NCBI GenBank assembly: GCA_947457845.1
Contig: CANGXM010000007.1
Span: 1 to 34,460, forward strand
Origin: Rhodospirillales bacterium
Lineage (GTDB): Bacteria > Pseudomonadota > Alphaproteobacteria > Azospirillales > Azospirillaceae
Direction of reading: 5' to 3'
Length of the DNA stretch: 34,460 nt
Notes under the pieces: generated by a model
What the model was told of the DNA's origin: nothing
The model's database searches: none
The model's input: the letters and a program-made list of their open reading frames with translations, nothing else
Part shown: one piece after another, positions 16,470-24,116 of the stretch
Numbering within the stretch: position 1 is the stretch's first letter
Layout: every line of letters starts with the position of its first letter
Position numbers and translations under genes: made by a program

Positions 16470-18086
16470 TCACTTGAAGACCATGTACCGGCTGGGCGCC
16501 ACGTCCTGCGGGTTGCGCACCCAGCCCGTCAGAGTCGGCCGGATCAGCCGCGCGCGGGTGTAGTGGTAGATCGGGATGATGGGCATGTCCTTGAGCATGA
16601 CCTGCTCGGCCTGCTCCATCATGTCCTGCCGCTTCTGCGGGTTCGGCTCGCGCATCGCGGCCTCCAGCAGGCGGTCGTACTCGGGGTTCGCCCACTTCGA
16701 GGTGTTGGCCTCGCCCGCGTCGCCCTTGAACTTCTCCAGGAAGTAGGAGGCGTCGGGGAAGGTGGCGCCGATCCAGCCGGCGCGCGCCATGCCGAACTCG
16801 CCCCGGGCGGTGGAGTCGAGATAGACCTGCCACTCGACGTTCCGCAGCTCGGTCTGCACGACGCCGTTGCCGAACGCCTCCTCCCACATCGAGGCGAGGC
16901 CGATGCCGATGCGGCGGTGGGTGTCGTTGGTGTTGAACAGGAACTCGACCTTCAGCGGGTTGCGGGCGGTGAAGCCGGCGTCCGCGATCAGCTTCCTGGC
17001 CTCGGCCACGCGGCGCTGCATGGGCCAGTCCTTGAAGTCGGCGACCTGCAGGTCGTACGCCACCGCGCCGTCGTTCGCCCCCGGCGGGACCCAGGAATAG
17101 GCCGGGATCTCGCCGCCGCGGGTGATCTGCTCCACGATCGTCTTGCGGTCGATCGCCATCGCCAGGGCGGCACGCACGCGCGGATCGCTGTAGGGCGCCT
17201 TCTGGACCTGGAGGGTCAGGTAGTAGGTGCCGAAGTACAGCTCGTTCGAGAAGTGGTCCTTCATCGACTGGGCGAGCGGCTGGATCTGGTCCACCGGCAG
17301 CTCATAGGTCCAGTCGAGCTCGCCCGCGCGATAGCGGGTGACCTCCTGCGCGCGGTCGACCGTCGGGAAGTGCATGACGGTCGGGATGCGCACGCCGGCG
17401 GCGTCGTGGAAGTTCGCGTTCTTCTCCAGCCGCACATGGCTCTGCGGCACCCACTCGGTCAGCCGGTAGGCGCCGTTGGTGACGAGGTTGCCGGGCCGGG
17501 TGAACTGCTGGCCGTGCTGCTGCAGCGTCGGCCGGTGCACGGGGGCGAAGGCGTTGTGCTTGAGCGCGTCGACGATGTACGGGGTCGGCGATTCGAGCCT
17601 GACCACCAGCGTCCGTGCATCGGGCGCGGACACGCCCAGCTGGTCGACCGGCTTCTGGCCCTTGGTGATCGCGTCGGCGTTGACGATGGGCTTCGCCAGC
17701 CAGGCGAAGCGCGACGCCGTCTGCGGGTCGACGAGGCGGCGGAACGCGAACACGAAGTCCTCGGCCGTCACCGGGTCGGCGTTCGACCACTTGCCGTCCG
17801 CCCGCATGCGGAAGGTGAGGGTCAGCCCGTCCCCGCTGAAGGTCCAGCTCTCGGCGGCGCCCGGAACCGTCTTTCCGTCGACGGCGTTGGTCGTCAGCGT
17901 CTCGAACAGATCGCGCAGGATGTTGCTCTCCGGCACGCCGGTCGCGCGCTGCGGATCGAGGGTCTGCGGCTCGGCGCCGTTGCCGCGGTTCAGCACCGTC
18001 TGCGCGGCCGCGGAGCCGGCGAGGACGGTCGCGAACGTCGCGGCCATCAACGCCCGCGTCAGCCCGCGGCGGAAGATCGTGGTCAT
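16470..18086 (-). CDS. oppA: Oligopeptide ABC transporter substrate-binding protein, OppA type
   Basis: This 538-residue periplasmic protein is close in pattern to OppA/MppA of enterobacteria. The signal peptide is MTTIFRRGLTRALMAATFATVLAGSAAA, followed by LNRGNGAEPQTLDPQ, the OppA hallmark. Later segments are LFETLTT, WSNADPVTAEDFVFAFRRLVDP, FPTVDRAQEVTRYRAGELDWTYELP and DPRVRAALAMAIDRKTI. The frame is open to 18419, but the ATG at 18086 is followed directly by the signal peptide and preceded on the minus strand by AGGGAGCGAGAG. It heads the oppABCDF operon. Ligands of family 5 proteins cannot be read from sequence; oligopeptides are most likely. Confidence 0.92.
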   Translation of the reverse strand: MTTIFRRGLTRALMAATFATVLAGSAAAQTVLNRGNGAEPQTLDPQRATGVPESNILRDLFETLTTNAVDGKTVPGAAESWTFSGDGLTLTFRMRADGKWSNADPVTAEDFVFAFRRLVDPQTASRFAWLAKPIVNADAITKGQKPVDQLGVSAPDARTLVVRLESPTPYIVDALKHNAFAPVHRPTLQQHGQQFTRPGNLVTNGAYRLTEWVPQSHVRLEKNANFHDAAGVRIPTVMHFPTVDRAQEVTRYRAGELDWTYELPVDQIQPLAQSMKDHFSNELYFGTYYLTLQVQKAPYSDPRVRAALAMAIDRKTIVEQITRGGEIPAYSWVPPGANDGAVAYDLQVADFKDWPMQRRVAEARKLIADAGFTARNPLKVEFLFNTNDTHRRIGIGLASMWEEAFGNGVVQTELRNVEWQVYLDSTARGEFGMARAGWIGATFPDASYFLEKFKGDAGEANTSKWANPEYDRLLEAAMREPNPQKRQDMMEQAEQVMLKDMPIIPIYHYTRARLIRPTLTGWVRNPQDVAPSRYMVFK

Positions 18087-18506
18087 GTCTCTCGCTCCCT
18101 GGCTTATCGTCACGGCACGGTCCCCCCTGCGGCGAACCGTCACCGTGCTTCTATGGCGATGTCCTAGTGTCGAACGGCATCGCGGGCAAATCGAATCGTC
18201 GCGCGACGGCGCTCCGCCCATGACGCATCCGGGAACCCGACCGGCCCCGACGACCTGATCCCGGTCGGCGCGGGGATCCTGACCGAATGCCGCGCGCGCG
18301 GTCCTCGGCCGGACGCCGGGCGCCACGCCCCGAATGCCGGTCCCGAATGCCGGTCCCGGACGACGCCCCGCCCGAATGACCGCGCCCGCCATTGCAACCC
18401 GCCCGACATGATCGGACACTCGACGTCATGGATCGCGGTCGGCCGGCATCGCCGGCCATCACGGGGCGGACGGATCGGGGGACGGTCGGTTGATCGGCGA
18501 CATGCG
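18087..18506. other. Divergent intergenic region between oppA and the bciB-like gene
   Basis: These 420 bases hold no convincing gene and should contain both promoters. On the minus strand, TTGCCC (18184-18189) and TAGGAC (18161-18166) are separated by 17 bases and could be a weak sigma-70 promoter for oppA; this is tentative. A 13-base direct repeat CGAATGCCGGTCC is present twice in tandem (18331-18343, 18344-18356), and the core CCGAATG recurs at 18283, 18330, 18343 and 18372. A perfect hairpin GGCCGGC-ATC-GCCGGCC lies at 18441-18457, about 50 bases before the bciB-like start. No PpsR (TGT-N12-ACA) or FNR-type box typical of photosynthesis genes was seen in the last 120 bases. Confidence 0.5.
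18331..18356. repeat. Tandem 13-base direct repeat
   Basis: CGAATGCCGGTCC occurs twice with no spacer. Partial copies of its CCGAATG core lie at 18283-18289 and 18372-18378. The copies fall upstream of both divergent genes. Repeated short elements of this kind can be regulator binding sites or simple slippage products; nothing in the sequence decides between them. Confidence 0.6.
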
Positions 18507-19769
18507 ATGACGGCACCCCTCGACGCCCCGCCGGTCGGCCCGGCCGCGCCCCGGGGCCTGTGCACCGACTGCGGCATCTCGCGGACGGACGATCCCAAGG
18601 CGTGCGGGCGCGCCTGCCAGTTCATCCGGCCCGATTATCCGGGGATGGAAGCACGGGTCCACGGCCGGGCGCGCGACCCCTCGCGCCCCGACGAGATGCA
18701 TTTCGGCCCGTTCCGGCGGATGGTCCGCGCCTCGCTGGCACCGCCGCGCCCCGGGGCGCAGTGGACCGGGATCACCACCCGGCTGGGCGAACGCCTGCTG
18801 GAGGCGGGGCTGGTCGACGCGGTGCTGACCATGGCGCCCGACCCGGAGGACCGGTGGCGCCCCGTGCCGGTGCTGGTCACGCGGGCCGAGGGGATGGCCC
18901 GGGTGCGCGGGATGCGGATGGGCTACGCCCCGCTGCTGGCCCTGCTGAAGCCGGCGCGCGAGCGCGGGTACCGGCGCCTCGCGGTGATCGGCATCCCGTG
19001 CCAGGTCTATGCGCTCCGCGCGCTGGAGGCGGAGCTGGGGTTCGAGCGGCTCTACGTCATCGGGACGCCGTGTTCGGACAACACCACGACCGAGAACTTC
19101 CACCGCTTCCTGGCGCTCCTTTCGCCCGCGCCGGAAACCATCTCCTACCTGGAGTTCCGCGCCGACTACCATGTGGAGATCCGGTTCGACGACGGGCGGG
19201 TGCGGACGGTGCCGTTCCTGCGGCTGCCCATCTCGAAGCTCCCGCCCGACTTCTTCCCCCTGACCTGCCGCACCTGCGTCGACTACACCAACGTCCTGGC
19301 CGACATCACGGTCGGCTACATGGGCGGCGAGGGGGAGCAGTGGCTCCTGGTGCGCAACGCGCGGGGGGAGGAGCTGCTGGACCTGCTGGACGGCGAGGTG
19401 CGCCTGTCCACGCCCGGCAGCGCCGGCAAGCGGGCCGGCCCGGTCAAGGGCTTCCTCGCCAACGTGGAGCGCGCGGCGGGCGGGCTGCCGTTGCGGGGCA
19501 TGCCGAACTGGCTCCGGCCGATCGTCGGGTGGCTGATGCCGCGGATCGGGCCACGCGGGCTGGAATTCGCCCGCGCCCGGGTGGAGATGAAGGCGGTGGA
19601 GACCGTGCTGCACCTGCGCCGCCAGTTCCCGCGCCGCATGAAGTCCATGGTTCCGCCGCACGTCTGGGCGCTGGTGGCCCCCTACGGCCTGAAGCCGGAC
19701 GACCGGGACGGAACCGGTGCGGCGGCGGCGGGGCCGCCCCCCGCGCCGCGCCCACGGCAGCCGGAGTGA
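18507..19769 (+). CDS. bciB: BciB-like ferredoxin-dependent 8-vinyl (divinyl chlorophyllide) reductase family protein
   Basis: This 420-residue protein matches, along its whole length, the FrhB-related BciB/7-hydroxymethyl chlorophyll reductase family. These flavin and [4Fe-4S] enzymes reduce the 8-vinyl group of divinyl (proto)chlorophyllide with ferredoxin. The N-terminal cysteine set is C19, C22, C33 and C37 (LCTDCG onward). Family motifs follow: HGRARDPSRPDEMHFG, PGAQWTGITT, PEDRWRPVPV, GIPCQVYALRALE (C165), YVIGTPCSDNTT (C189) and LTCRTCVDYTNVLADITVGYMG (C254, C257). The C-terminal helical part GPRGLEFARARVEMKAVE also matches. The ATG at 18507 starts just before the cysteine domain; the frame is open to 18408 but that extension has no family character. 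No pigment gene is adjacent, so a role in bacteriochlorophyll synthesis is unproven; another substrate is possible. Confidence 0.78.
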   Translation: MTAPLDAPPVGPAAPRGLCTDCGISRTDDPKACGRACQFIRPDYPGMEARVHGRARDPSRPDEMHFGPFRRMVRASLAPPRPGAQWTGITTRLGERLLEAGLVDAVLTMAPDPEDRWRPVPVLVTRAEGMARVRGMRMGYAPLLALLKPARERGYRRLAVIGIPCQVYALRALEAELGFERLYVIGTPCSDNTTTENFHRFLALLSPAPETISYLEFRADYHVEIRFDDGRVRTVPFLRLPISKLPPDFFPLTCRTCVDYTNVLADITVGYMGGEGEQWLLVRNARGEELLDLLDGEVRLSTPGSAGKRAGPVKGFLANVERAAGGLPLRGMPNWLRPIVGWLMPRIGPRGLEFARARVEMKAVETVLHLRRQFPRRMKSMVPPHVWALVAPYGLKPDDRDGTGAAAAGPPPAPRPRQPE

Positions 19770-19895
19770 GGCGTCGAGGGCGCGGGTCGGTGTCCCGATC
19801 CAGGGCGGCCGGTCGCGCGGCCGCAGGCGAACGCGAAGACCCGGTCGGTCGGGCGCAGGGGGTCGCGGGGGTCCGCGCGCCCCTCGCCGCATCCC

Positions 19896-21017
19896 TCATC
19901 CGCCGGACCAGCGATCCGCCAGCAGGCGGACCAGCCCCTCGACGTCGAGGTCCCGGCGCAGGAAGGCCTCCACGGTCGCGCCCGCCGTCGCCTGCCACGG
20001 GATGAAGCCGGCGAACCGCGGGCGTGTCCACGCCGCCTCCATCGTATGCCGAATCGCCGCGTGTGCGCCGCCGAAGAGCCGGTCGGCGTCGGCTCCCGAC
20101 CAGGCCTCCGCGCGGCCCGGCTGGCCGTGATGACGCATGACGAGGTCGAGTTGCGCGTCGGCCGACGCCACCATGCGCACGACCGCCGAGGCCGCAGCGA
20201 CGTCGCGGCACCCGCGCGCGATGCCGAGGCCCGTCCCCCCCAGCACCGTGCCGCGCAGGCGGCCGTCGGGCCCCGGGAAGCCGGCGAAGCGGAGGGGCCG
20301 GCGCTGGTCGGTCTCGGCATAGGTCAGGTAGGCGTATGCGGCCGGGCAATAGACGACGTCGTCGTCGCGGACCATCGCGTCGTGCAGGTCGATGGCGTTC
20401 ATCGCGCGCCCGTCCGGGCGGGACAGGTCCGCGACCGCGCGCAGGAGGCGCGCCGCATGGCGCAGCACGGCCCGGTCGAAGGGCGTGGCCAGCGGGTCGG
20501 CGGCGAGCGGCCGGTCGAGGTTGGCGCAGAGCGCCAGGAGCACGAGGACGCCGTGCGGTGCAAGGGTCGCGAGCCCGAGCCACCGGCCCTCGCGACGGAG
20601 CCGTTCCCCGAGGCGGACGACGGCGTCCCAGTCGGTGGGCAGGCCATCGCCCTGGATGAGGTCGGGGCGGTACACGGCGCATTGGGTCGCCCCGTCCACC
20701 GGAAGCGCCCAGAGGTGGCCGGCATAGCGATAGCTGTCCAGCGACCGCCCGACGAAATCCTCGTCGCGGAGGTCCGCCAGGACCGTGTCGAGCGGGTGCA
20801 TGAGGCGACAGGCCGCCACCGATCCGCAGAACGGGTGGTCGAAGACGATCAGGTCGTACCGGTCCGCCAGCGCGTCGCCCAGCCCGTGCTCGAACCCGGC
20901 GAGGCTCTGCACCTCCCACTCGACCTCGATCGAGAGCCGCTCCCGCGCGGCGCGCGCGATCGCGTCGGTCGGCCCCGTCGCCCGGCGGTGGCCCCAACTC
21001 AGGCCCCGCAGCGTCAC
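19896..21017 (-). CDS. Extracellular solute-binding-like protein lacking a signal peptide
   Basis: This 373-residue protein resembles ABC solute-binding proteins of the sugar type (family 1). It opens with VTLRGLSWGHRRATGPTDAIARAA, then IEVEWEVQSLAGFEHG, DRYDLIVFDHPFCG, YAGHLWALPVDGATQCAVYRPDLI, and a C-terminal half around LRGTVLGGTGLGIARGCRD. Related proteins in proteobacterial catabolic clusters also start LRGxxWxH. The GTG start at 21017 overlaps the stop of the upstream enolase-family gene (GTGA). Beginning upstream would run into that gene, so there is no room for a signal peptide. It is therefore either cytoplasmic or exported by an unknown route. No permease or ATPase accompanies it. 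A cytoplasmic sensor or substrate-sequestering role is conceivable but only speculative. Confidence 0.75.
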   Translation of the reverse strand: MTLRGLSWGHRRATGPTDAIARAARERLSIEVEWEVQSLAGFEHGLGDALADRYDLIVFDHPFCGSVAACRLMHPLDTVLADLRDEDFVGRSLDSYRYAGHLWALPVDGATQCAVYRPDLIQGDGLPTDWDAVVRLGERLRREGRWLGLATLAPHGVLVLLALCANLDRPLAADPLATPFDRAVLRHAARLLRAVADLSRPDGRAMNAIDLHDAMVRDDDVVYCPAAYAYLTYAETDQRRPLRFAGFPGPDGRLRGTVLGGTGLGIARGCRDVAAASAVVRMVASADAQLDLVMRHHGQPGRAEAWSGADADRLFGGAHAAIRHTMEAAWTRPRFAGFIPWQATAGATVEAFLRRDLDVEGLVRLLADRWSGG

Positions 21018-22132
21018 CCTTCGGCCAGCATCGCCCGCTCCTCCTGTCCCAGTTCGATCCCGAGCCCCGGCCGGTCCGGCGGCACGAGGCACCCGTCGTC
21101 CAGCCGCCAGCCGCAGGCCCACAGGCGGTCCCGCAGGCCGTCGTGCATCAGGTGGAACTCCAGCCCGTCGCAGGACCCCGTCCCGGCGCCCAGATGGGCG
21201 GCCGCGGCGGTCGCGACGGCGGATCCGGCGCAGTGCAGGCTGATCTTGCGGTGGAACGCCGCCGCCAGCGCGGACAGGTCCCGTCCGCCGGTGATGCCGC
21301 CGGCGATCGCGAGGTCGAACTGGAGGTGGCGGACCGCCCCGGCCCGGAGCATGCGGAGCATGAGCGACCGGTCGTCGGACAGCTCGGGCCCGGCCAGCGG
21401 AAGGCCGGTCGCGGCGGCGATCGCCACCCATCCGTCGACGTCCGACGCCAGGGTCGGCGCCTCGAGGAAATGCAGGTCGTGGCGGGCCAGCCGTCGACCG
21501 AGCCGGATGGCCCCGGGAACGTCGGGGACGAACATGGCGTCCACCATCAGCGGCGCGTCGGGCCCGATCGCGGCGCGCACGGCGGCGACCCGCTCGTCGT
21601 CCGCGTCGAGGCCGGCCCCCGCCACCTTGATCTTCGCGCCGCGGACGCCCTCCCGCTGGGCCGCCGCCATCTCCTCGCCGAGGCCGCGGGGCGTCACCTC
21701 GGGACCGTACATGCCCCCGGAGGCGTAGACGGGCACCCGGTCGGCGACGCCGCCGAGGAGCCGGAAGACCGGCTGGCCACAGAGCCGTCCCAGGAGATCC
21801 CACAGCGCCATGTCGACCGCCGACCGGGCGGCCGACGCCGCCGATCCGCGCGCGGTCAGCGTGGCAAGGTCGCAGAGCCGGGCCGAGATCGCGCCCGGGC
21901 GGCGGGCGTCGCGGCCGACGAGGTGGGGCGCAACCTCGTGCCGCAGCATCGCGACCGCCACCTCGGGCGCCCCGCCGCCGTCGCAGTACATCTCGCCGAG
22001 CCCGGACGCGCCGCCCTCGGCGACGACCTCCACCAGGACATACGTCTTGCGCGACCAGGCGTGGCGGGTGTTGCGGGCGCGGCCGTCGTAGGTGCGGGTG
22101 ACGACGGCGGTCCGCAGCGCCTCGATCCGCAA
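21014..22132 (-). CDS. Mandelate racemase/muconate lactonizing (enolase superfamily) enzyme, copy 1
   Basis: This 372-residue enzyme has the mandelate-racemase-subgroup catalytic set: K167-I-K169 acid/base motif, metal ligands D198, E224 and E250, and the D273/H300 dyad. Every position is offset by exactly three from mandelate racemase (K164, K166, D195, E221, E247, D270, H297). Members of this subgroup dehydrate sugar acids or racemise 2-hydroxy acids. The start is TTG at 22132: it aligns MRIEALR with MRITGLR of the paralogue at 25299, gives the same 372-residue length, and follows GGCGGAGTGAGG. It begins five bases after the stop of the Bug/TctC gene and overlaps the solute-binding-like gene downstream. 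The substrate is unknown; sugar-acid dehydratase is most likely from the subgroup. Confidence 0.88.
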   Translation of the reverse strand: MRIEALRTAVVTRTYDGRARNTRHAWSRKTYVLVEVVAEGGASGLGEMYCDGGGAPEVAVAMLRHEVAPHLVGRDARRPGAISARLCDLATLTARGSAASAARSAVDMALWDLLGRLCGQPVFRLLGGVADRVPVYASGGMYGPEVTPRGLGEEMAAAQREGVRGAKIKVAGAGLDADDERVAAVRAAIGPDAPLMVDAMFVPDVPGAIRLGRRLARHDLHFLEAPTLASDVDGWVAIAAATGLPLAGPELSDDRSLMLRMLRAGAVRHLQFDLAIAGGITGGRDLSALAAAFHRKISLHCAGSAVATAAAAHLGAGTGSCDGLEFHLMHDGLRDRLWACGWRLDDGCLVPPDRPGLGIELGQEERAMLAEG

Positions 22133-22137
22133 GGGCC

Positions 22138-23109
22138 TCACTCCGCCTTGGCCCCCGACGCCCGGACGATCGGCGTCCACCGCTCGATCTCGGCCGCGAT
22201 ATGGGCGCGGAACTCGGCCGGCCCGGTCAGGGTGGGGACGACGCCCTGGGCCGCGAGCCGTTCGCGCACCGCGGGGTTCGCGAGGGCCGCGGCGAAGGCG
22301 GCGTGGATCCTGGCGACGATCGCCGCGTCGGTGCCGCGGGGGGCGAGCACGCCATACCACACGCTCGCGTCGAAGTCGGCCAGGCCGCCTTCCTTCAGCG
22401 TCGCGACGTCCGGCACGGCCGGGGCGCGGGCCGCGGTGCTCACGCCGATGCCCTTCAGCGCGCCGCTCTTCAGGTGCTGGGCCGCGGGCGGCAGGCCGAG
22501 GATGCCCATCGTCACCTGTCCGGCGATCACGTCGGTGGTCGCCGGCGCGCCACCGCGATAGGGGACGTGGACGAACGTCGCCCCGCTGGCGTTGGACAGG
22601 ATCGCGCCGGTCAGGTGCATCGGCGTTCCCACGCCCGGGGTCGCGAAGGACAGGCCGCCCGGCGTGCGCCGCGCGAGGTCGAACAGTTCCGCCAGCGTGT
22701 TCGCCGGCACCGACGGATGCACCACCACGACCCACGGGAACAGGGCGATCTGCCCCACCGGCTCGAAGTCGCGGACGGGATCGAACGGGAGCGTCTCGAA
22801 CAGGCCCTTGCTGAGCGCCAGCGGTCCGATGTCGCCGAACAGGAGCGTGTAGCCGTCGGCGGGCGCACGGGCGACCATCTCGGTCGCGAGGTTGCCGCCG
22901 GTGCCGGGCCGCGGCTCGATCACCAGCGGCTGGCCCAGGCTGCGCGAGACGTCGTCGGCCATGTTCCGCGCCATGATGTCGGCGGCGCCGCCCGGCGGTC
23001 CGGGGATCACGAGCCGGATCGGGCGGTCCGGCCACGCGTCAGCGGACGGGGCCAGGCCGAGGGCGATCAGGGTGGCGAATACGGCCGCGAGCCGTCGGGT
23101 CAGGGGCAT
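22138..23109 (-). CDS. Tripartite tricarboxylate transporter (Bug/TctC family) substrate-binding protein
   Basis: This 323-residue periplasmic protein has a signal peptide (MPLTRRLAAVFATLIALGLAPSADA) and the Bug-family opening WPDRPIRLVIPGPPGG. GQPLVIEPRPGTGGNLATEMVARAPADGYTLLF follows, then PYRGGAPATTDVIAGQVTMG. Bug proteins bind carboxylates for TctAB permeases. No TctA or TctB gene is present, so this is an orphan binding protein, a common situation in proteobacteria rich in Bug genes. The ATG at 23109 has GGAGGA nine bases upstream; an ORF extension to 23193 would cross the promoter region and is rejected. It heads an operon with the enolase-family enzyme, which suggests its ligand is that enzyme's sugar acid. 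Confidence 0.88.
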   Translation of the reverse strand: MPLTRRLAAVFATLIALGLAPSADAWPDRPIRLVIPGPPGGAADIMARNMADDVSRSLGQPLVIEPRPGTGGNLATEMVARAPADGYTLLFGDIGPLALSKGLFETLPFDPVRDFEPVGQIALFPWVVVVHPSVPANTLAELFDLARRTPGGLSFATPGVGTPMHLTGAILSNASGATFVHVPYRGGAPATTDVIAGQVTMGILGLPPAAQHLKSGALKGIGVSTAARAPAVPDVATLKEGGLADFDASVWYGVLAPRGTDAAIVARIHAAFAAALANPAVRERLAAQGVVPTLTGPAEFRAHIAAEIERWTPIVRASGAKAE

Positions 23110-23162
23110 GGGGGCGTCCTCCGTCGGTCTTTCGCGGCAAGCGTTGTGTCCCCCCTGGGCGC

Positions 23163-23207
23163 ATGTCAAATATATGGAACATGGCATCTCCATATGATTT
23201 CGATATG
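23163..23207. promoter_or_regulatory. Divergent promoter/LysR operator region
   Basis: An AT-rich island stands out from the surrounding GC-rich DNA. It contains the imperfect dyad ATGT-N12-ACAT (23163-23182), which includes a T-N11-A spacing as in LysR boxes, a second dyad CATAT-N7-ATATG (23191-23207), and ATGG-N5-CCAT between them (23181-23193). On the minus strand, 23164-23169 reads TTGACA, a perfect -35 element for the Bug/TctC operon, though no good -10 follows at 16-18 bases. The layout, with the regulator divergent from its target and dyads overlapping the -35, is typical of LysR control. Binding is inferred. Confidence 0.55.
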
Positions 23208-24092
23208 CCTCCGGATCTCCGCCTCTTCCGCTACGCCGTCGCCGTCGCCGACGAGGGCGGCTTCAGCCGGGCCGCCGCCCGGCTGGGGATCGCCCAGCCG
23301 CCGCTGTCGCAGCAGATCCGCGGGCTGGAGGCGGCGCTCGGCGTCGTGCTGTTCGAGCGGACGGCGGGCGGAGCGGTGCCCACGCCGGCCGGCATGGTGT
23401 TCCTCGATCGCGCCCGTGCGGTGCTGCGCGACGCGGGCGAAGCGGTGGATGCGGCCCGTCGGGCGGCGCGGGGCGAGGAGGGTCGCCTCGCGATCGCGAT
23501 CGCCGGCGGGGCCATGTTCTCGTTCCTGCCGGGCCTGCTGCGCGATTTCCGGCTCAGGCGACCCGGCGTCGCGATGGACCTGTCCAACCTGTCCCCGGAC
23601 GAGCAGGTGGACGCGCTGGAGGCGGGGCGGATCGACGTCGGGTTCGCCGGCCGCGCGCGGATGTCGTCCGGCGTGGTCGCGGCGCTCGCCCACGCCGAGC
23701 CGTTCGTGGCCGCCCTCCCGGCGGACCATCCGCTGTCCCGGCGGCGCGTCCTCGCGCTGCGCGATCTCGCCGACGATCCGTTCGTGATGTTCGCCCGGAC
23801 CCAGGCGAGCGGGCTCCACGCCGACGTCCTCGACCTGTGCCGTGGCGCCGGCTTCACGCCGCGGATCGTGCAGGAGATCGCGCCGATGCACGCGGTGGTC
23901 GGGCTCGTCGGCGCCGGCCTCGGCGTGGCGGTCGTCCCGCGCTCGGTCCGCGTCCTGCGCTTTTCGACCGTCGTTTACCGGCCGTTCGCGGATGCCGCCG
24001 TGCCGTCGCAGATCTTCATGCTCCACCGGTCGGGCGGCGCGTCCCCGGCGGCGGCGGCCTTCGTCGCCTTCGCCGGCGACCGGACGGCCTGA
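23205..24092 (+). CDS. LysR family transcriptional regulator
   Basis: This 295-residue regulator has the LysR winged helix-turn-helix at its N-terminus (LRLFRYAVAVADEGGFSRAAARLG, then AQPPLSQQIRGLEAALGVVLFER and PTPAGMVFL). The effector domain follows, with GRLAIAIAGGAMFSFLPGLL and GLGVAVVPRSVRVL. In-frame ATGs also exist at 23163 and 23181. The start at 23205 gives the normal spacing to the helix-turn-helix and leaves the AT-rich dyads in the intergenic region. It is divergent from the Bug/TctC-enolase operon, which it most likely controls in response to a carboxylate effector. It converges with the LacI gene. Confidence 0.88.
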   Translation: MPPDLRLFRYAVAVADEGGFSRAAARLGIAQPPLSQQIRGLEAALGVVLFERTAGGAVPTPAGMVFLDRARAVLRDAGEAVDAARRAARGEEGRLAIAIAGGAMFSFLPGLLRDFRLRRPGVAMDLSNLSPDEQVDALEAGRIDVGFAGRARMSSGVVAALAHAEPFVAALPADHPLSRRRVLALRDLADDPFVMFARTQASGLHADVLDLCRGAGFTPRIVQEIAPMHAVVGLVGAGLGVAVVPRSVRVLRFSTVVYRPFADAAVPSQIFMLHRSGGASPAAAAFVAFAGDRTA

Positions 24093-24102
24093 TCCGCCCC
24101 GT

Positions 24103-24116
24103 CGCGGGCGCCCGCG
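24103..24116. terminator. Palindrome between convergent LysR and LacI genes
   Basis: The 24-base gap between the two convergent stops contains the perfect 14-base palindrome CGCGGGC/GCCCGCG. It has no unpaired loop of its own and no U-tract on either strand, so it is at best a weak bidirectional terminator. It is listed because it fills most of the gap. Confidence 0.3.

Noticed and set aside
18380-18506. Photosynthesis-type regulatory boxes before the bciB-like gene
   Set aside because: No TGT-N12-ACA (PpsR/CrtJ) or TTGAT-N4-ATCAA (FNR) motif was found.
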